Assembly: GCF_001522545.3 (NCBI RefSeq)
Contig: NC_031777.1
Location: 1,717,074 to 1,781,073 of the forward strand
Length of the DNA stretch: 64,000 nt
Origin: Parus major
Taxonomy: Eukaryota > Chordata > Aves > Passeriformes > Paridae
Direction: 5' to 3'
Position 1 is the first letter of the stretch; every line of letters starts with the position of its first letter. Made by a program: the position numbers and the translations under genes. Positions 11,969 through 22,887 of this stretch are shown here, in pieces. The notes under the pieces are model-generated. The model was not told the origin of the DNA, did not search any database, and was given only the letters and a program-made list of their open reading frames with translations.

Positions 11969-12549
11969 CCATAAACCCTCAGGGGAGTGAAGTAAAACAT
12001 TTTCTTCAGTCTTGAGAGTTTGAAAGAGAAATGCAAAGCAACCAATTTCTAAACAAAAAGTCTCTTCAAATTAGAAAAATCAGGCAGTCCCCTTAAGCAA
12101 TGTTGAAATAAAATCTTAGAACTTTTTTTAAATCCCTGCACACATGCACGTATCCATACTTATGGATGCTGGAAGGAAGGGGCCAGCAAAACCCACCCAA
12201 ATGATGGGAGCTCCTCAAATGAAATGCGCTCCCACACTTCACTCAGGTCTCATCTGTGCGAGAGAAGGGTCTGGAAATGCCACTCCTGGCTGCAGCAGGG
12301 TGATTTACACCCCCAGCCAGGGTGGAGGGAGTCTGAATCCCAGGCTGGAACCCACAGGCTCTCTCCTGCCAGAAAGGGAGGTGCCGGGCAGGAGCTGCAG
12401 CTCAGAGAGCTGCCCAAGGACCACAAACCCATTGAACTTTTCCTGACCGTGCCAGCACCCAGGCAGGTGACCCCAGGAGTGTCCCCAGCCCCTCAGAGTG
12501 CCCAGAGGTGGGGGTGAGCACACTGAGCTGTGTCCCTGGCACTCAGTGC
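11969..12549. other. unique non-coding sequence
   Basis: An AT-rich left part passes into GC-rich DNA after 12170. Nothing recognisable. Confidence 0.6.
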
Positions 12550-13035
12550 ACGACTCCTGACCCTGGCAGGTTATCGGTCCCATAATGTTCCCGAGTGTCA
12601 ATCAGGCCTCTCCTTTGATCACTGTTATAATCAGATACAGCACTCCAGCATGGATTATTAAGTTTTAACAGTTGACACATCATTTCTGATACCATAATCT
12701 GGCAGCACTTTACAATAAGTGACAGGTCCTCACTAATTCCTTTTGTATTCACTGTAGCAACGTTAATCATGAGTGATGAACTTTGAGTATTCATATGGAT
12801 GTAATAGGCAGTTCCCAAGGACTGAGACTGTAATTTAGCTTTAACCTAATGGGCACTGATTGTAACAATAAGTAATTATGTCAGCTAAATGCAGTGTTGA
12901 TGGCAATTGATGACAGCAGAGAAAGCCATGACACCATTTTGGAACTAAGCTTGGAATAGTCATTTGTAAAGCCATAACGGCCAAGACCGGGAACAATGTG
13001 TCCTCTCCTGTGTATCCTATCATCCAGCTACCTTC
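12550..13035. promoter_or_regulatory. candidate enhancer (long AT-rich block)
   Basis: About 480 bp of evenly AT-rich, non-repetitive DNA with sharp edges against GC-rich neighbours. It contains many homeodomain-type cores (GGATTATTAAG near 12652, TAATTA at 12873-12878, GCAATTGATGACAG near 12903-12916 carrying the TGACAG core bound by MEIS/PREP proteins). Both strands have frequent stops. In birds such blocks in gene deserts are often deeply conserved enhancers. This is one of the two strongest regulatory candidates here. Confidence 0.42.
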
Positions 13036-13385
13036 ATCCTGGTGAGGACAGTCCCAGCTGTGACAAACACCCTGTCAGCTCCCTGTTTTGCTGTTCTGGC
13101 AGCTAATTTCAAGGTAGCCAGAATTCCAACCCGCTGGATGGATGGGATCAGTGGTGCCCTGCAGCTCGAGAAAAAGCAGAGAGGCACCTCATCTAAAATG
13201 GGATATTGGGACCAATCCCCTGGATCACCTTCACGACTTTTGGGCAAGTCACACCAGGGGACACCTGGGCAGCATCTCCTAATGTCACCTTCCCACAGCT
13301 GCTGGCTCTGTCCCCAAACAGCAAAACCCCAAAAAGCACAAGACCCGAGCCCAGAGCTGAGCCCAGAGGCAGCTGAATTCAGCAG
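13036..13385. other. unique non-coding sequence
   Basis: No gene or repeat. Overlapping frames on both strands at 13020-13410 are chance. A TTTTGGGCAAGTCACA string near 13238 resembles a SINE (MIR) word but the flanks do not continue the match. Confidence 0.55.
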
Positions 13386-13446
13386 ATGTACAATTAGGAT
13401 GTACAATTAGGAGGTACAATTAGGAGGTACAATTAGGAGGTACAAT
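13386..13446. repeat. 13-bp minisatellite, 4.7 copies
   Basis: Four full and one partial copy of a 13-bp unit. The first two read ATGTACAATTAGG and the next two AGGTACAATTAGG, followed by AGGTACAAT. The copies differ only at the second base, so the array is young or homogenised. Each unit contains a CAATTA homeodomain-like core. Confidence 0.95.
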
Positions 13447-13946
13447 CATTCTCAGGCCTGAGAAGTGCTCGATAACCCAAACCACAACATAAGTACATCC
13501 AGAGAAAGATGCTCTTCTATTCTGTTCTAGAAGGGCTGGTGTGACCTCTTTTTGGGTTAGAGAGGAAAATGAGGGTGGGATATTTTTAAGCCAGAATATT
13601 TGGATTTGAATTGCTTTCTTGAGGAAGGGGGAGCATGGCAAAGTCCTAATAATAATTCTGTTAATGACAGGAATAAGACTGTAAGTGCTGGTATCATCTT
13701 GAAAGGGTGATTTGTGCTGCCAATAAGAATTCTGCTTCACTGTAATCATTAATGTGCTCAAAAAACATTCAGAAAACATGAAGTCATGATAATGAGATAG
13801 AAAGGACACCTTCAAGGAAACAGTTTTGGGGGGCTCCCTCAGGAAAACTTCCCTGTCTCTACCAGGCTGTGAGAAGGAGGTTTCCTCCCTTGACATCAGC
13901 AGGACCTTTGGGAAAGCATCAATAATTTATTATTAAATAAATTATC
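13447..13946. other. unique AT-rich non-coding sequence
   Basis: AT-rich DNA containing a 158-codon minus-strand frame (13420-13896) that starts inside the minisatellite region and shows no domain. It is treated as chance. The right end becomes almost pure A/T. Confidence 0.55.
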
Positions 13947-13976
13947 TTTTTTTTTTTTTTTTTTAAAAAAAAAAAA
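13947..13976. repeat. T18-A12 palindromic homopolymer junction
   Basis: Eighteen T directly followed by twelve A, giving a perfect 24-bp inverted repeat. It sits in a very AT-rich stretch (13920-14040). It may be a cruciform-prone or easily unwound site. Confidence 0.9.
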
Positions 13977-14324
13977 TCCACTTAATCAGCTTAATGCCTC
14001 AGATTATCTATTTACTTACTATTTTAATTAATTTTTTCTATTCAGAGCAATTTGTTGTTGTTTTTGTGGGTAGTTGAGTGAATTTAAGAGAGGATAAGTT
14101 GGATAAATGTCTCCTGGTGTGGCATTAAGCTTGTGGCAGTCATTCCAGTGGTCCTTGGCATGGATAACAGTGAGCTGAAGGAGGAAGCTGCCTGCAGGCC
14201 CTGCTTACCCCATGGATGAGATCAGCCAGGAAAGAGCCATGCTGGACTCGAGAGTCCTGCAGGATGCTTTTGGCATCACAAAAATCTCTGTGATAGGAAA
14301 AAAATACTCTGGGATATTTTTCCT
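13977..14324. other. unique non-coding sequence
   Basis: An AT-rich start (TTTTAATTAATTTTT near 14022) passes into ordinary unique DNA. No gene. Confidence 0.6.
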
Positions 14325-14560
14325 AGAACCATGGGATGGTTTGGTTTGGAAGGAACCTTAAAACTTTTCCAGTTCACACTCTCTGCCTTGGGCATTTTCC
14401 ATCAGACCAGATTGCTCCATCCAGCCCAGCCTTGAAGAGGGGTGGAACAGCCACAGCACCTCTGGGCAACCTCTGCCAGGGCCTCACCTCCCTCACAGGG
14501 ATGAATTTCTTCCTAACATCCACTCTAAACTATTCTCAGCCAGCTTAAAGACATTTCTCT
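14325..14560 (-). mobile_element. CR1 LINE 3' fragment, antisense
   Basis: Reverse complement of the CR1 3' end: GAACCATGGGATGGTTTGG, TTGGAAGGAACCTTAAAAC, then GGTGGAACAGCCACAGC, TGGGCAACCTCTGCCAGGGC and CACAGGGATGAATTTCTTCC. The last part matches the region before the usual CAGTTTAAA segment, with decay. About 235 bp remain. Confidence 0.92.
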
Positions 14561-17500
14561 TCCCAGTGTGGCCATCCACAGGCAATGCCAGAGCCCAGCT
14601 CGGGGCACACAGCAGAGAGACTCCTGGGGAAGCTCGAGAGCACAGATGAGACAGGTCTTGTGACCATGCTTCTTTTAGAGGTTAAAATCTTCCTGGCAGA
14701 AGGCAGCAGGGCAATGCTGTGCTAGCAGAGGCACGTGTGAGGCAGGGAGCTGAGTGCTGGCAGCCCCAGCCCTAAGGAGAGGCAGCCCAGCAGCGCTTCC
14801 ACTCGCTCAGGGAACGGGAGCAGAGCCACGATGGCACGAGCCAAGTGTTTCAGCAGAGCAGATGCATCAGCAAGGTTCTGGTGCCCTCCTGGGGACCCCG
14901 AGATGTGCAAGGTGTGCGCTTTTAAACGGGCCATTTGTTGTGGTTTGTCCCAGAGGTTGTGGAATTGGGGATGAGGACAAGGACCACAGTGCAGACATCA
15001 GGTGGCCTTGTGGGGAGGGAAGGTGCCACTGGTGGGGAAACCATCGTGGAAGGCAGCAGAGCTGAGGAGAAATCACCTGAAAAACCTCACAAAGGTCCTG
15101 AAGTGCTGACATCCATCCCTCAGCCTGGGACTGGCTGAGCATCAGCCTGAAGCACCTGCCACGGGGAGTGGTGTCAGTGCAGCAAAAACCACGGAATAAT
15201 TATGATGCTTTCTCTTGATGCCCAGGTTCAAAGGCAAAAATAGCTGCCTTAAGTCCCTGATTTCAAGAGGTTGGGTAAAACACCCCAGACAAAGAAGCTG
15301 AAAGTGCAGTGGGGATGTGGAGCCACAGGCAAAAAAGCCTCCCAGGAATTGCAGATGTGCAGTGCTCCTGATACCACACAAGCAGCTGAGCTGAAGCAAG
15401 CAGCCCTCGCCAGCAGCAGCCCCCCAGGAGGTGGGAAGATGAGAAGGGGTGCTGCTGGCAGAGGATCAGCCCGCTGATGATGGAGAAGACAACATTCCCC
15501 ACCTCTCTGGGCCAGCCCTGCTGCTGAAAGGGGCTTTCATCACTGCTGAAATCAGTGCTGAAACGCACTGCCACACACACACAGCCACTGAGCCCAGGGC
15601 GTGAGAGGAGCTGGGGAGAACACGGGAAGGGCCCTTGGGAATGACCAAATCCCAGGAGTGAGGTCTCCAGGGGGAGCAGAGAGGTGGGGTGACCTCCAGC
15701 AGTGCCATGGGGCTGGCACAGCCGGAGCTGCAGCATCCCTCCTGCTGCAATCACACAACTCCTTGCTCCAGACACGCTTGGCTGGGATGCAAGACCCCAT
15801 CCCAAACTCAAGCAAGGCCAGACCAGACCAGAGCCTGACAGCAGCTTGTTCCTGCTGGGATTGAGGGCACCCCTTGGCACGAGCAGAGCAGGAGCATCAC
15901 ACCCAGCCCTGCTGCTGGGGCACGTCTGCCAGCAACATTCACAGCCACAAGAGCATTTGAGCATCTCTGAATGAGGCTGGGGGCATAAGGAGCAGCTCAG
16001 TGCTCCTGAAGGCAGGCCCAGGGCCATCCCAGGGCTCCTGTGGCTGGCAGTGCTGTCCATTCATCCCCTTAGCCCAGCTCAGAGTGTTTGGGACTGCAGA
16101 GCATCCTCACTGCCAGCATCAGTCAACACCTGGCAGGTCTGACCGCACCCCAAAAGCCTCCGTGTGCGAGCTCCTCCTCGGATGGCTGCAAAGTCACTCC
16201 CTGCCTCTCCTCCCCATGGCCTTGGCAGGTGATGCTGGTGGAGGGGGGACCCAATTACCGCTTGTCACTGCCCCGGCACGGTGTGGGCGTCAGAGCTGTG
16301 ACACACACGGTGCCAGAGCCGTGACACACACACCGTGACACGGCTGATGTGGTGCAGGGGAGCAGGGGGGGACTGGCAGCCCGAGGAAAGCGCTGCCCAA
16401 AGCGGGATCAGGCCGCAATTAGCGGTGCCGGAGCGTTTCCCCCTCCCCGAGCAGCTCCTTGCTCAGGGATGCTGAGCACCATCAGCACCATCCGTGCTCC
16501 GGATGAGGGGCTGCCATGCAGGGAGTGGATGGCTTGGCTGGTCCCAGGGAGGTGGACACTAAATCTCGACTGGCAGCAGCCTCAGAGCCCAGGGCTAATG
16601 ACAGCAGCTTGTCACAAGCTCTACCGTCCCCCCTGCAGCAGATGTGACAGCCCCGAGGTTACCAGGTACCCTGCTTGCTCTCACGCAAAAGTGACAACTG
16701 GGACAGGTAATAAAAGTCCAGGCCAAATCCTTGACAGGGATCTGATGGCTTGAGCCGGCTCAGGATGCTCTTCCCTCCCTGCCAGCTTCCTTTCTGATAA
16801 ATAGCCACCCCAGTGGGAAGGGCAGCCGGCCAGGACGTGCCCCAGGGGCTGGAAAGACAGCCCAACACCCTCCCCTCGCTTCCTTTCAGCTGCCCCAAAG
16901 GCTCCCTTCTCCTGCATTCTCAGAGGGGAAACTGAGGCAGGGCTCAGCATCCTTGCCCAGCCACCCCAGCCAGGCACAAGAAGCCAGCCCTGGAGCACAG
17001 ACAGAGCCCAAAGCCTGCCTCAGACGTGGCCAACAGCATCTTCTGGCCCCCCACAAGTCTTCCTCCCAGGTGGTTTTCAGCCAGCTAAAACCAAACCTCC
17101 CATCACAAACCCTCCTTGGTGCTCTTTTGCTGACTGCAACCCCTCATTTCCTCCGTAGCCCAAGTGACAGCATAGAAAGCAGAGCTGTGGTGGTTACACC
17201 TAAATATTCTGATTTAGCAGCAGCAGTATCGAGTTGCCAGTGGCTGGGCTGGGGTCACTAGAGGTGCCCTGCCAGCTCAGCAGCTGGTGCACAGGGATGG
17301 GTGAAGGATGGGCAGCAGCCCCCAGGTCAGCAGCAGCGGAAGGTCCTGGCTGTGTGCAGCCAAACCCTGCCCAGTGCCAGCTCTGTGCCCCAGCTGCATT
17401 CCCCCTGCTCACAGGGCTGTCTGTGTGTGTGCCACGAGATCAGGGAAATGCTCTTTCCTCCTGATTTGGGTGGATCTGGGCAGTCACAGACCCATGACTG

Positions 17501-18344
17501 GAACTGACCCTCCCTTTCCCACCAGGCAAACCTCTCCTTCTGCTGCTCAAACACCTGTAAACTCTGTTTCCTTCACAGCAGCCGAGCCTCCTGCACCAAG
17601 CATTCACATCTGCTCTCTCATTACTGACCTGAATTCTTCTTTCACACCAAATTGGAGCAGCAGACAAATTTTTAGGCTGGCATTAGGCTCTCTCATCCCT
17701 CTTTCATTCTGTATCTGCTCCAGCTCTTCCTTCCTGGGAAAGCTCTGAGGGTATTTCTTCTCCCATGGGTCTGTAGCAAACCATCATTTGGAACCAGGAG
17801 AAAAGAGCTGGATTTCCATCATGGTATCACGTTGTTTCCAATTCTGTCACAAGCCCTGAACTTCTGCTTTTCTTCTTTAAGCCTCGGGAGATATAGCTTA
17901 GAGACAAGGAGAGGCTGCCTACCCAAAAAATCGGCTTCTAAAAGGCACATGAAAGGAAACAGAGGGTCAGAAGCATTGGGAGGGCTGAGAAAATCCCCCT
18001 TCCAGGCAAGAGCTGCGCTGTTGGGGGCCACATCCCTGTGGGTCACACGAGGTGTTGGCTGGTGCTGCTGCCCCCACTGTGCTGGGGATAAATAAGGAAC
18101 TTTAATCTCCAGGAATTCACACCGAAAGCTGGAAGGCGGGGTGAGCTCAAAGGCAGAGCTTGTCACTCACATAAAACCTCCTTCTCCGCACTTTTGCTTC
18201 CCTGCAGGACATCTCCCAGCTGACAAACCTCTCGGCCAGCCTGGACCCTGCTGGGATGACACGGGCTTTCCAACCAGGGGGATGCTCCTCCAGCGCAGGG
18301 CAAGCAGCTGAGGCACTGTCAGGAGAGACAAAAGGCGCTGGCAA
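14561..18344. other. long GC-richer unique stretch, no gene seen
   Basis: Nearly 3.8 kb without an interspersed repeat I recognise, apart from a possible SINE scrap at 16914-16965. It holds the longest gap-free open frame of the window, 265 codons on the minus strand at 15263-16060. That frame overlaps several others on both strands and has no recognisable domain. 16260-16450 is CpG-rich with repeated GTGACACAC words. I see no promoter, exon pair or polyadenylation arrangement. Confidence 0.6.
16914..16965 (-). mobile_element. possible MIR-type SINE scrap
   Basis: GAGGGGAAACTGAGGCAGG followed by CATCCTTGCCCAGCC resembles the reverse complement of the MIR 3' half (the GAGGAAACTGAGGC segment and a later TTGCCCA). 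The match is short and patchy, so chance similarity is possible. Confidence 0.3.
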
Positions 18345-18660
18345 ACTTTGAGAAATGCCTCTCATTATTTACCGAATGACACAGGAAAACTTCAGACTGA
18401 AACAAGAAAGGCAATTAGTTTCCTGTACGGAAACAAAGAGACATCTGTGCCAAGTATGCTAACATATACACAAGGGGCAGGTATACAGTACATGAGGAAT
18501 TTCTTCCAGCTGCAAATCCACCCCCAAATTCTCAAGTCAATCTTGAGTACTACGATGCTCAGCAATCCTCTTAAAAGTGTCCAGATGCTTTAATAACTTA
18601 ATTCTAATCTTCTCAGACACCATTTTCCATTTAACTGCTGAAGCACTGGAATAAGAGAGA
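18345..18660. promoter_or_regulatory. candidate conserved non-coding block
   Basis: AT-rich, non-repetitive DNA with sharp contrast to the left. It has TCATTATTTACCG, GGCAATTAGTTTCC, and TTTAATAACTTAATTC near 18589. No coding potential. The call rests on composition. Confidence 0.3.
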
Positions 18661-18865
18661 GGGGTCAGGTGTGAAGAGTGGGGAACAGCAGGTCTGTTTT
18701 GGAAGTCTGAGAAGCCCAGTCCAGTTATGCTGGTCCCAAAATCATCATGGATTGTGCAGGGTGTGCCATGCACTGCGTGGACACAGATGTGGTGAGCAGG
18801 TTTATGTGCCACAGAGCTCTGCTGGGACTCAGTGGTGTTGGACTCGAGGCTGGAGCTTGCAAACA

Positions 18866-19142
18866 GAATTGTAGAATGGCTTGGGAAGGAAGGAAAATTA
18901 AAAATCATCTTGTTTCTACCTCCCTGCCATGGGCAGGGACGACTTCCACTATCCCAGGTTGCTCCAAGCCCTGTCCAACCTGGCCCTGAACACTTCCAGG
19001 GATGGAGCAGCCACAACTTCTCTGGGCAACCTATGCCAGGGCCTCCCCACCCTCACAGGGAAGAAATTCTTCCCAATATCCAATTTAAACCTGACCTGCT
19101 TCACTTTAACACCAACGCCACTTGCCCTGTCCCTCCCTGCTG
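18866..19142 (-). mobile_element. CR1 LINE 3' fragment, antisense
   Basis: Reverse-complement CR1: AGAATTGTAGAATGGCTTGG, CCATGGGCAGGGACGACTTC, CTATCCCAGGTTGCTCCAAG, GATGGAGCAGCCACAAC, CTGGGCAACCTATGCCAGGG, CACAGGGAAGAAATTCTTCC, and ACTTGCCCTGTCCCTCC at the far end. About 277 bp, with internal decay near the 3' terminus. Confidence 0.93.
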
Positions 19143-19379
19143 CTGTAGATTTAGAGCTGAACTTCCCTGGAGGTTGGGGCTGTGAGGTACTCAGCTCAGG
19201 CTGGGCCAGATGCACCCAGACCCCACCAAAACCAGCTTGGTTTTGTGCCAAAAATGCTAAAGGAGCTCGAGGTCTCCTTGCTGCATGTCTCGGTTCCTCC
19301 AGAATTCCCTTCTCAGCCAGCTACCTTTCAGACAACACTTCCTCAAGATTGCTTTAAACAAGGGGAGGAAATTTTGGTG
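19143..19379. other. unique non-coding sequence
   Basis: Short unique spacer between a CR1 fragment and an enhancer-like block. No gene. Confidence 0.6.
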
Positions 19380-19740
19380 ACACTTTAATACATAAAGTGC
19401 CTCTCATTTTCCCTGTGCCAAAAAAGCAGAGCTTTCTAACAGGCTTCCCAAGTTAACATCAGGTGTTAAACAGACGCACGAGTTGTTTTAGCAGGAGCCC
19501 ACGTTCTATAATAGGCTCTCTCTCTCTAACAGCTTGATCTAGCCTCTTCCATTAAGCATTTATTGCTAATGCTTTGTAAAGTGTAACATGCTATATATGC
19601 TATCAAAGAATGGATCTGCCACGTCCTCACCCCCGAATAATGAAACACTTATGAACGGAACCGTAGGTTAGAGAGTTGTGAATTAAGTTTAATCTCAGGG
19701 AGATCATCTCGAGCTCTGCTGGCACGTCCCAGAGTGCTGG
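19380..19740. promoter_or_regulatory. candidate conserved block cut by a gap
   Basis: AT-rich unique sequence with CATTAAGCATTTATTGC, ATGCTATATATGCTATC and GAATTAAGTTTAATCTC. It runs straight into a 555-bp gap, and the sequence beyond the gap has similar character, so the element may continue through the missing bases. Confidence 0.32.
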
Positions 19741-20295
19741 NNNNNNNNNNNNNNNNNNNNNNNNNNNNNNNNNNNNNNNNNNNNNNNNNNNNNNNNNNNN
19801 NNNNNNNNNNNNNNNNNNNNNNNNNNNNNNNNNNNNNNNNNNNNNNNNNNNNNNNNNNNNNNNNNNNNNNNNNNNNNNNNNNNNNNNNNNNNNNNNNNNN
19901 NNNNNNNNNNNNNNNNNNNNNNNNNNNNNNNNNNNNNNNNNNNNNNNNNNNNNNNNNNNNNNNNNNNNNNNNNNNNNNNNNNNNNNNNNNNNNNNNNNNN
20001 NNNNNNNNNNNNNNNNNNNNNNNNNNNNNNNNNNNNNNNNNNNNNNNNNNNNNNNNNNNNNNNNNNNNNNNNNNNNNNNNNNNNNNNNNNNNNNNNNNNN
20101 NNNNNNNNNNNNNNNNNNNNNNNNNNNNNNNNNNNNNNNNNNNNNNNNNNNNNNNNNNNNNNNNNNNNNNNNNNNNNNNNNNNNNNNNNNNNNNNNNNNN
20201 NNNNNNNNNNNNNNNNNNNNNNNNNNNNNNNNNNNNNNNNNNNNNNNNNNNNNNNNNNNNNNNNNNNNNNNNNNNNNNNNNNNNNNNNNNNNNNN
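19741..20295. other. assembly gap, 555 N
   Basis: Run of 555 undetermined bases. Unlike the other two gaps, neither flank is a tandem repeat, so the cause of the break is not visible. Frames spanning it are meaningless. Confidence 0.98.
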
Positions 20296-20480
20296 GCAAG
20301 AATTTGCCTGAACACCACCAGGCTGATGGAGAGCTTGAGCTCTCCATCCTCAGAGGGACTCCCAGAGAGCCACATACCCTGATTATTGACTCCCTAATAA
20401 TTCAATACAAACCCCAGTAGTTAGGAACCCTTTTAGGTGACATACACCTCCAGCTGAGCATTATCATATTTCTTATTATT
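20296..20480. promoter_or_regulatory. candidate conserved block, right of gap
   Basis: Unique sequence with CCTGATTATTGACTCCC, CCTAATAATTCAATAC and CTTATTATTCAATAA near its end. It may be the continuation of the block to the left of the gap. Confidence 0.25.
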
Positions 20481-20527
20481 CAATAAAAAAAAAACAACAA
20501 CCTTTTTCCTTTAAAAAAAAAAAACAA
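20481..20527. repeat. A-rich low-complexity tract
   Basis: Two A runs (10 and 12) separated by CAACAACCTTTTTCCTTT. Confidence 0.8.
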
Positions 20528-22059
20528 ATGGAGGAAACTGCCTTCCCCTGGCAAGTAGCTGGGGTTTTTACACAATCCCTGCCTAGACAAGGGCAAAAGG
20601 AGCAATCACTTGATAGTACAGGGTAGAGCCATAAAAGAAAGTGATGCCAAGACTGCTCCTTTGGAAAGAGAAATCATCTCAATCTCTCCCCTCCCGCTGG
20701 TCTCACCCTCCCAGGGATCTATTTATACTCACACTGCTGCACAGCCAAGTCCTGCCTTTGTTCCTTTTCCCTGCAAAAGCAAGCCCCAGAGCTCCCAAGG
20801 CATTGCCCTGCAAACCCTGCAGCAGGATTTTGGCAGAAGGCAGGAGTGGAACTTGTGCTTGGTGCAAGGGGTTCACCTTTTCCACACCCATCTGTCCCCT
20901 GGCATGTGGTGGCATTGGGATGGCCAACTTGTGTGCACGTCCTCAAGGATCTAATTTATTCATTTTGGGCTGGGACTGCCTTAGGCTGGGTTGGGACAGG
21001 GTGTTTTCAGGTAGGGATAACTTAGTTTTCATGGGGCAAGGATGAAGAATATCCTGGTCTTCAGCAGCACTTGCCAAGCTCATGACTGCTGGGCTTTTGC
21101 CCCACACCATGAAATTCAAAACCACTGTTTTTTTCCAGTGTCAGAGCCAAGTGACAAACCCAAAACCTCAGTGACATCTTTGGGGCAAGCCAAATGGCAT
21201 TTTGGATGGTCTGGGCTTTGGCACATGATTCAATATGCTTCTGAGTAAAAGCACTGAGTGCCTGGATCTCCCCCACAAAAAAATCCCCTCAGGTTATCCA
21301 AGTCTTGTTCCTGTTTGGTCTTCCTCCACATTACTGAAATAAAAACACCCACTGTGGGTCATGTCAGGCTGTCCCCCAGCCCAGCCAGCTCAAGGTGTGT
21401 CACCTTAGGACATTCTGCATCTTGGGATGGAAGAGCAAAGAGGGGCAGCCCTGTGGCTTCCACAGAGCCCAAGAGCAGCACGGGCTTCAGGGATGAAGCA
21501 CCTCAGAGGGCTCATGAAGCTCCTGGTTGTGTCTCCTGACACAGGGAGGACGCAGGGATGGCCACCATTCACGAGTGATGTCCCAAATGTCCCACACCAA
21601 GACTCTCCTGGGTCCAGCAGCATTGGGATACTCCAGTTACCCACATGTGCTGAGCTGCTGAGGTGAAACAGGGCAGCTGAGTTAATGCACAAACACTTGG
21701 AAGAGATGGACAGATTGAACTCTCTCACCACGCGCAAAATCCCTTCACAGTTTGAAACCATTTAAAAGAGGAGACCTCTACAGACGACTGCTCCTTGTCC
21801 TGGAAGTCAGCTCAAAAACAGAGCCGTGTGTGTTCCCCCTTGATGCATTTTCTAAACTTCTTCCAAGTGTTTCCAAATGAGCAGAGGGAAAGGTTCATCC
21901 CAGGCTGACACATCAGTGCTGTTAACCCTCATGGCAGGCCCTCAGAGAAGCCTCTTGGCCCACCAGGCCCTGAACGGCCACAGAGGGCCCCATAAAACCT
22001 CCCTGGCTGTTGCTCCCCGAGCCCAGCGAGGGTCTTGGTGAGGGATCCATGGAGTTCCC
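20528..22059. other. unique non-coding sequence
   Basis: No interspersed repeat or gene recognised. Opposed chance frames occupy 20610-21045 and 21405-21761. Confidence 0.6.
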
Positions 22060-22270
22060 CCCACAACAATCTCCTTTCTTCCCGGTGCCCGTGGTTCCCT
22101 TTGTGTTTACGATAACACAGGGATGCTTTATTGCATTTCGCCCGCCCGCTGCCATGGCAACCGGCAGTTGCTGCGTGCTGTAAAAATAACCCTCCTTCTT
22201 TGATAGATTTCACTTGAGTGAAAATAACCCTTAAAAATAGGTTGAAATTTCCATACTAACTCTTCCAGGA
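22060..22270. promoter_or_regulatory. candidate regulatory block with RFX X-box
   Basis: GCTGCCATGGCAAC at 22148-22161 differs at one base from the palindromic X-box (GTTNCCATGGNAAC) bound by RFX factors, which control ciliary and neuronal genes. It lies between GC-rich DNA on the left and an AT-rich right half (GATAGATTTCACTTGAGTG, AAAAATAGGTTGAAATTTCC). Motif and composition suggest an enhancer; activity is not shown. Confidence 0.35.
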
Positions 22271-22396
22271 GGTTCCAGAGAGGCGAGAATGAATTCCTCC
22301 AGCCTCGACACCGAGCTCTCAGAGAGGAGCCCGTGAAGATGCTTTTTGGGAGCCCCCACTAGCCAGGTCCCCCAGGGTGATGGTGGTGCTGATGAC
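22271..22396. other. unique spacer
   Basis: Short unique sequence ahead of a CR1 fragment; nothing recognised. Confidence 0.6.
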
Positions 22397-22887
22397 ATAG
22401 AATCATGGAATGGTTTGGATTGGAAGGGACCTTAAAAATCATCTCGTTCCAACCCCTTTGCCATGGGCAGGGACACCTTTTTCTAGGCTCAGGGCCCCAT
22501 CCAACCTGGCCTTGGACACTCCAAGGAATGGGGCATCCACAGCTTCTCTGTGCCAGGGCCTCACTACCCTCACTGGGGAGAATTTTTACCCCTGGACCTA
22601 TTCTCTTTCAGTTTAAAATCAATCCCCCTTGTCCTTTCTCTAAACACCTTTGTAAGAAGTCCCTCTCCATCTTCCTTGTAAGCTTCCTTCAGGTACTGGG
22701 AGGCCAAAACCAGGTCACCCCAAACCTTTGTTTTCCAGGCTGAAAAATCCAAATTATCACAACTTTTCCTTGTAGGAAATGTGCTCCACCCCTCTAATTG
22801 TCTCAGTGGCCTTCCCTGTGCTCACCCCAACAGGGGTAATGTCCTTCCTGTGCTGGAGACCAGAGCTGGATGCAGCAGTGCAGGTGG
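22397..22887 (-). mobile_element. CR1 LINE 3' fragment, antisense, longest copy
   Basis: Reverse-complement CR1 of about 490 bp. It starts ATAGAATCATGGAATGG and reads through TTGGAAGGGACCTTAAAAAT, CCATGGGCAGGGACACC, TCCAACCTGGCCTTGGACAC, GTTTAAAATCAATCCCCC, and the further-upstream words AGGAAATGTGCTCCACCCC, CAGTGGCCTTCCCTGTGC and CAGAGCTGGATGCAGCAGTG. It is well preserved at its 3' end (left side). No reverse-transcriptase coding remains. Confidence 0.95.

Noticed and set aside
13386..13446. Possible CRISPR array
   Set aside because: The units are directly adjacent with no unique spacers, and the genome is a vertebrate's; it is a minisatellite.
13420..13896. 158-codon frame in AT-rich DNA, where long frames are rarer
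   Set aside because: No domain, begins in unique flank and ends in a minisatellite; no splice signals. Kept only as a curiosity.
15263..16060. 265-codon minus-strand frame
   Set aside because: GC-rich context, overlapping frames on both strands, no domain, no splice or promoter context.
18270..18290. CTCF-like word CCAACCAGGGGGATG
   Set aside because: An extra base disrupts the core; a motif-scanner score or ChIP-seq would be needed.
19649..20420. Open frames of about 230 codons on both strands
   Set aside because: Most of each frame is undetermined sequence from the 555-base gap.
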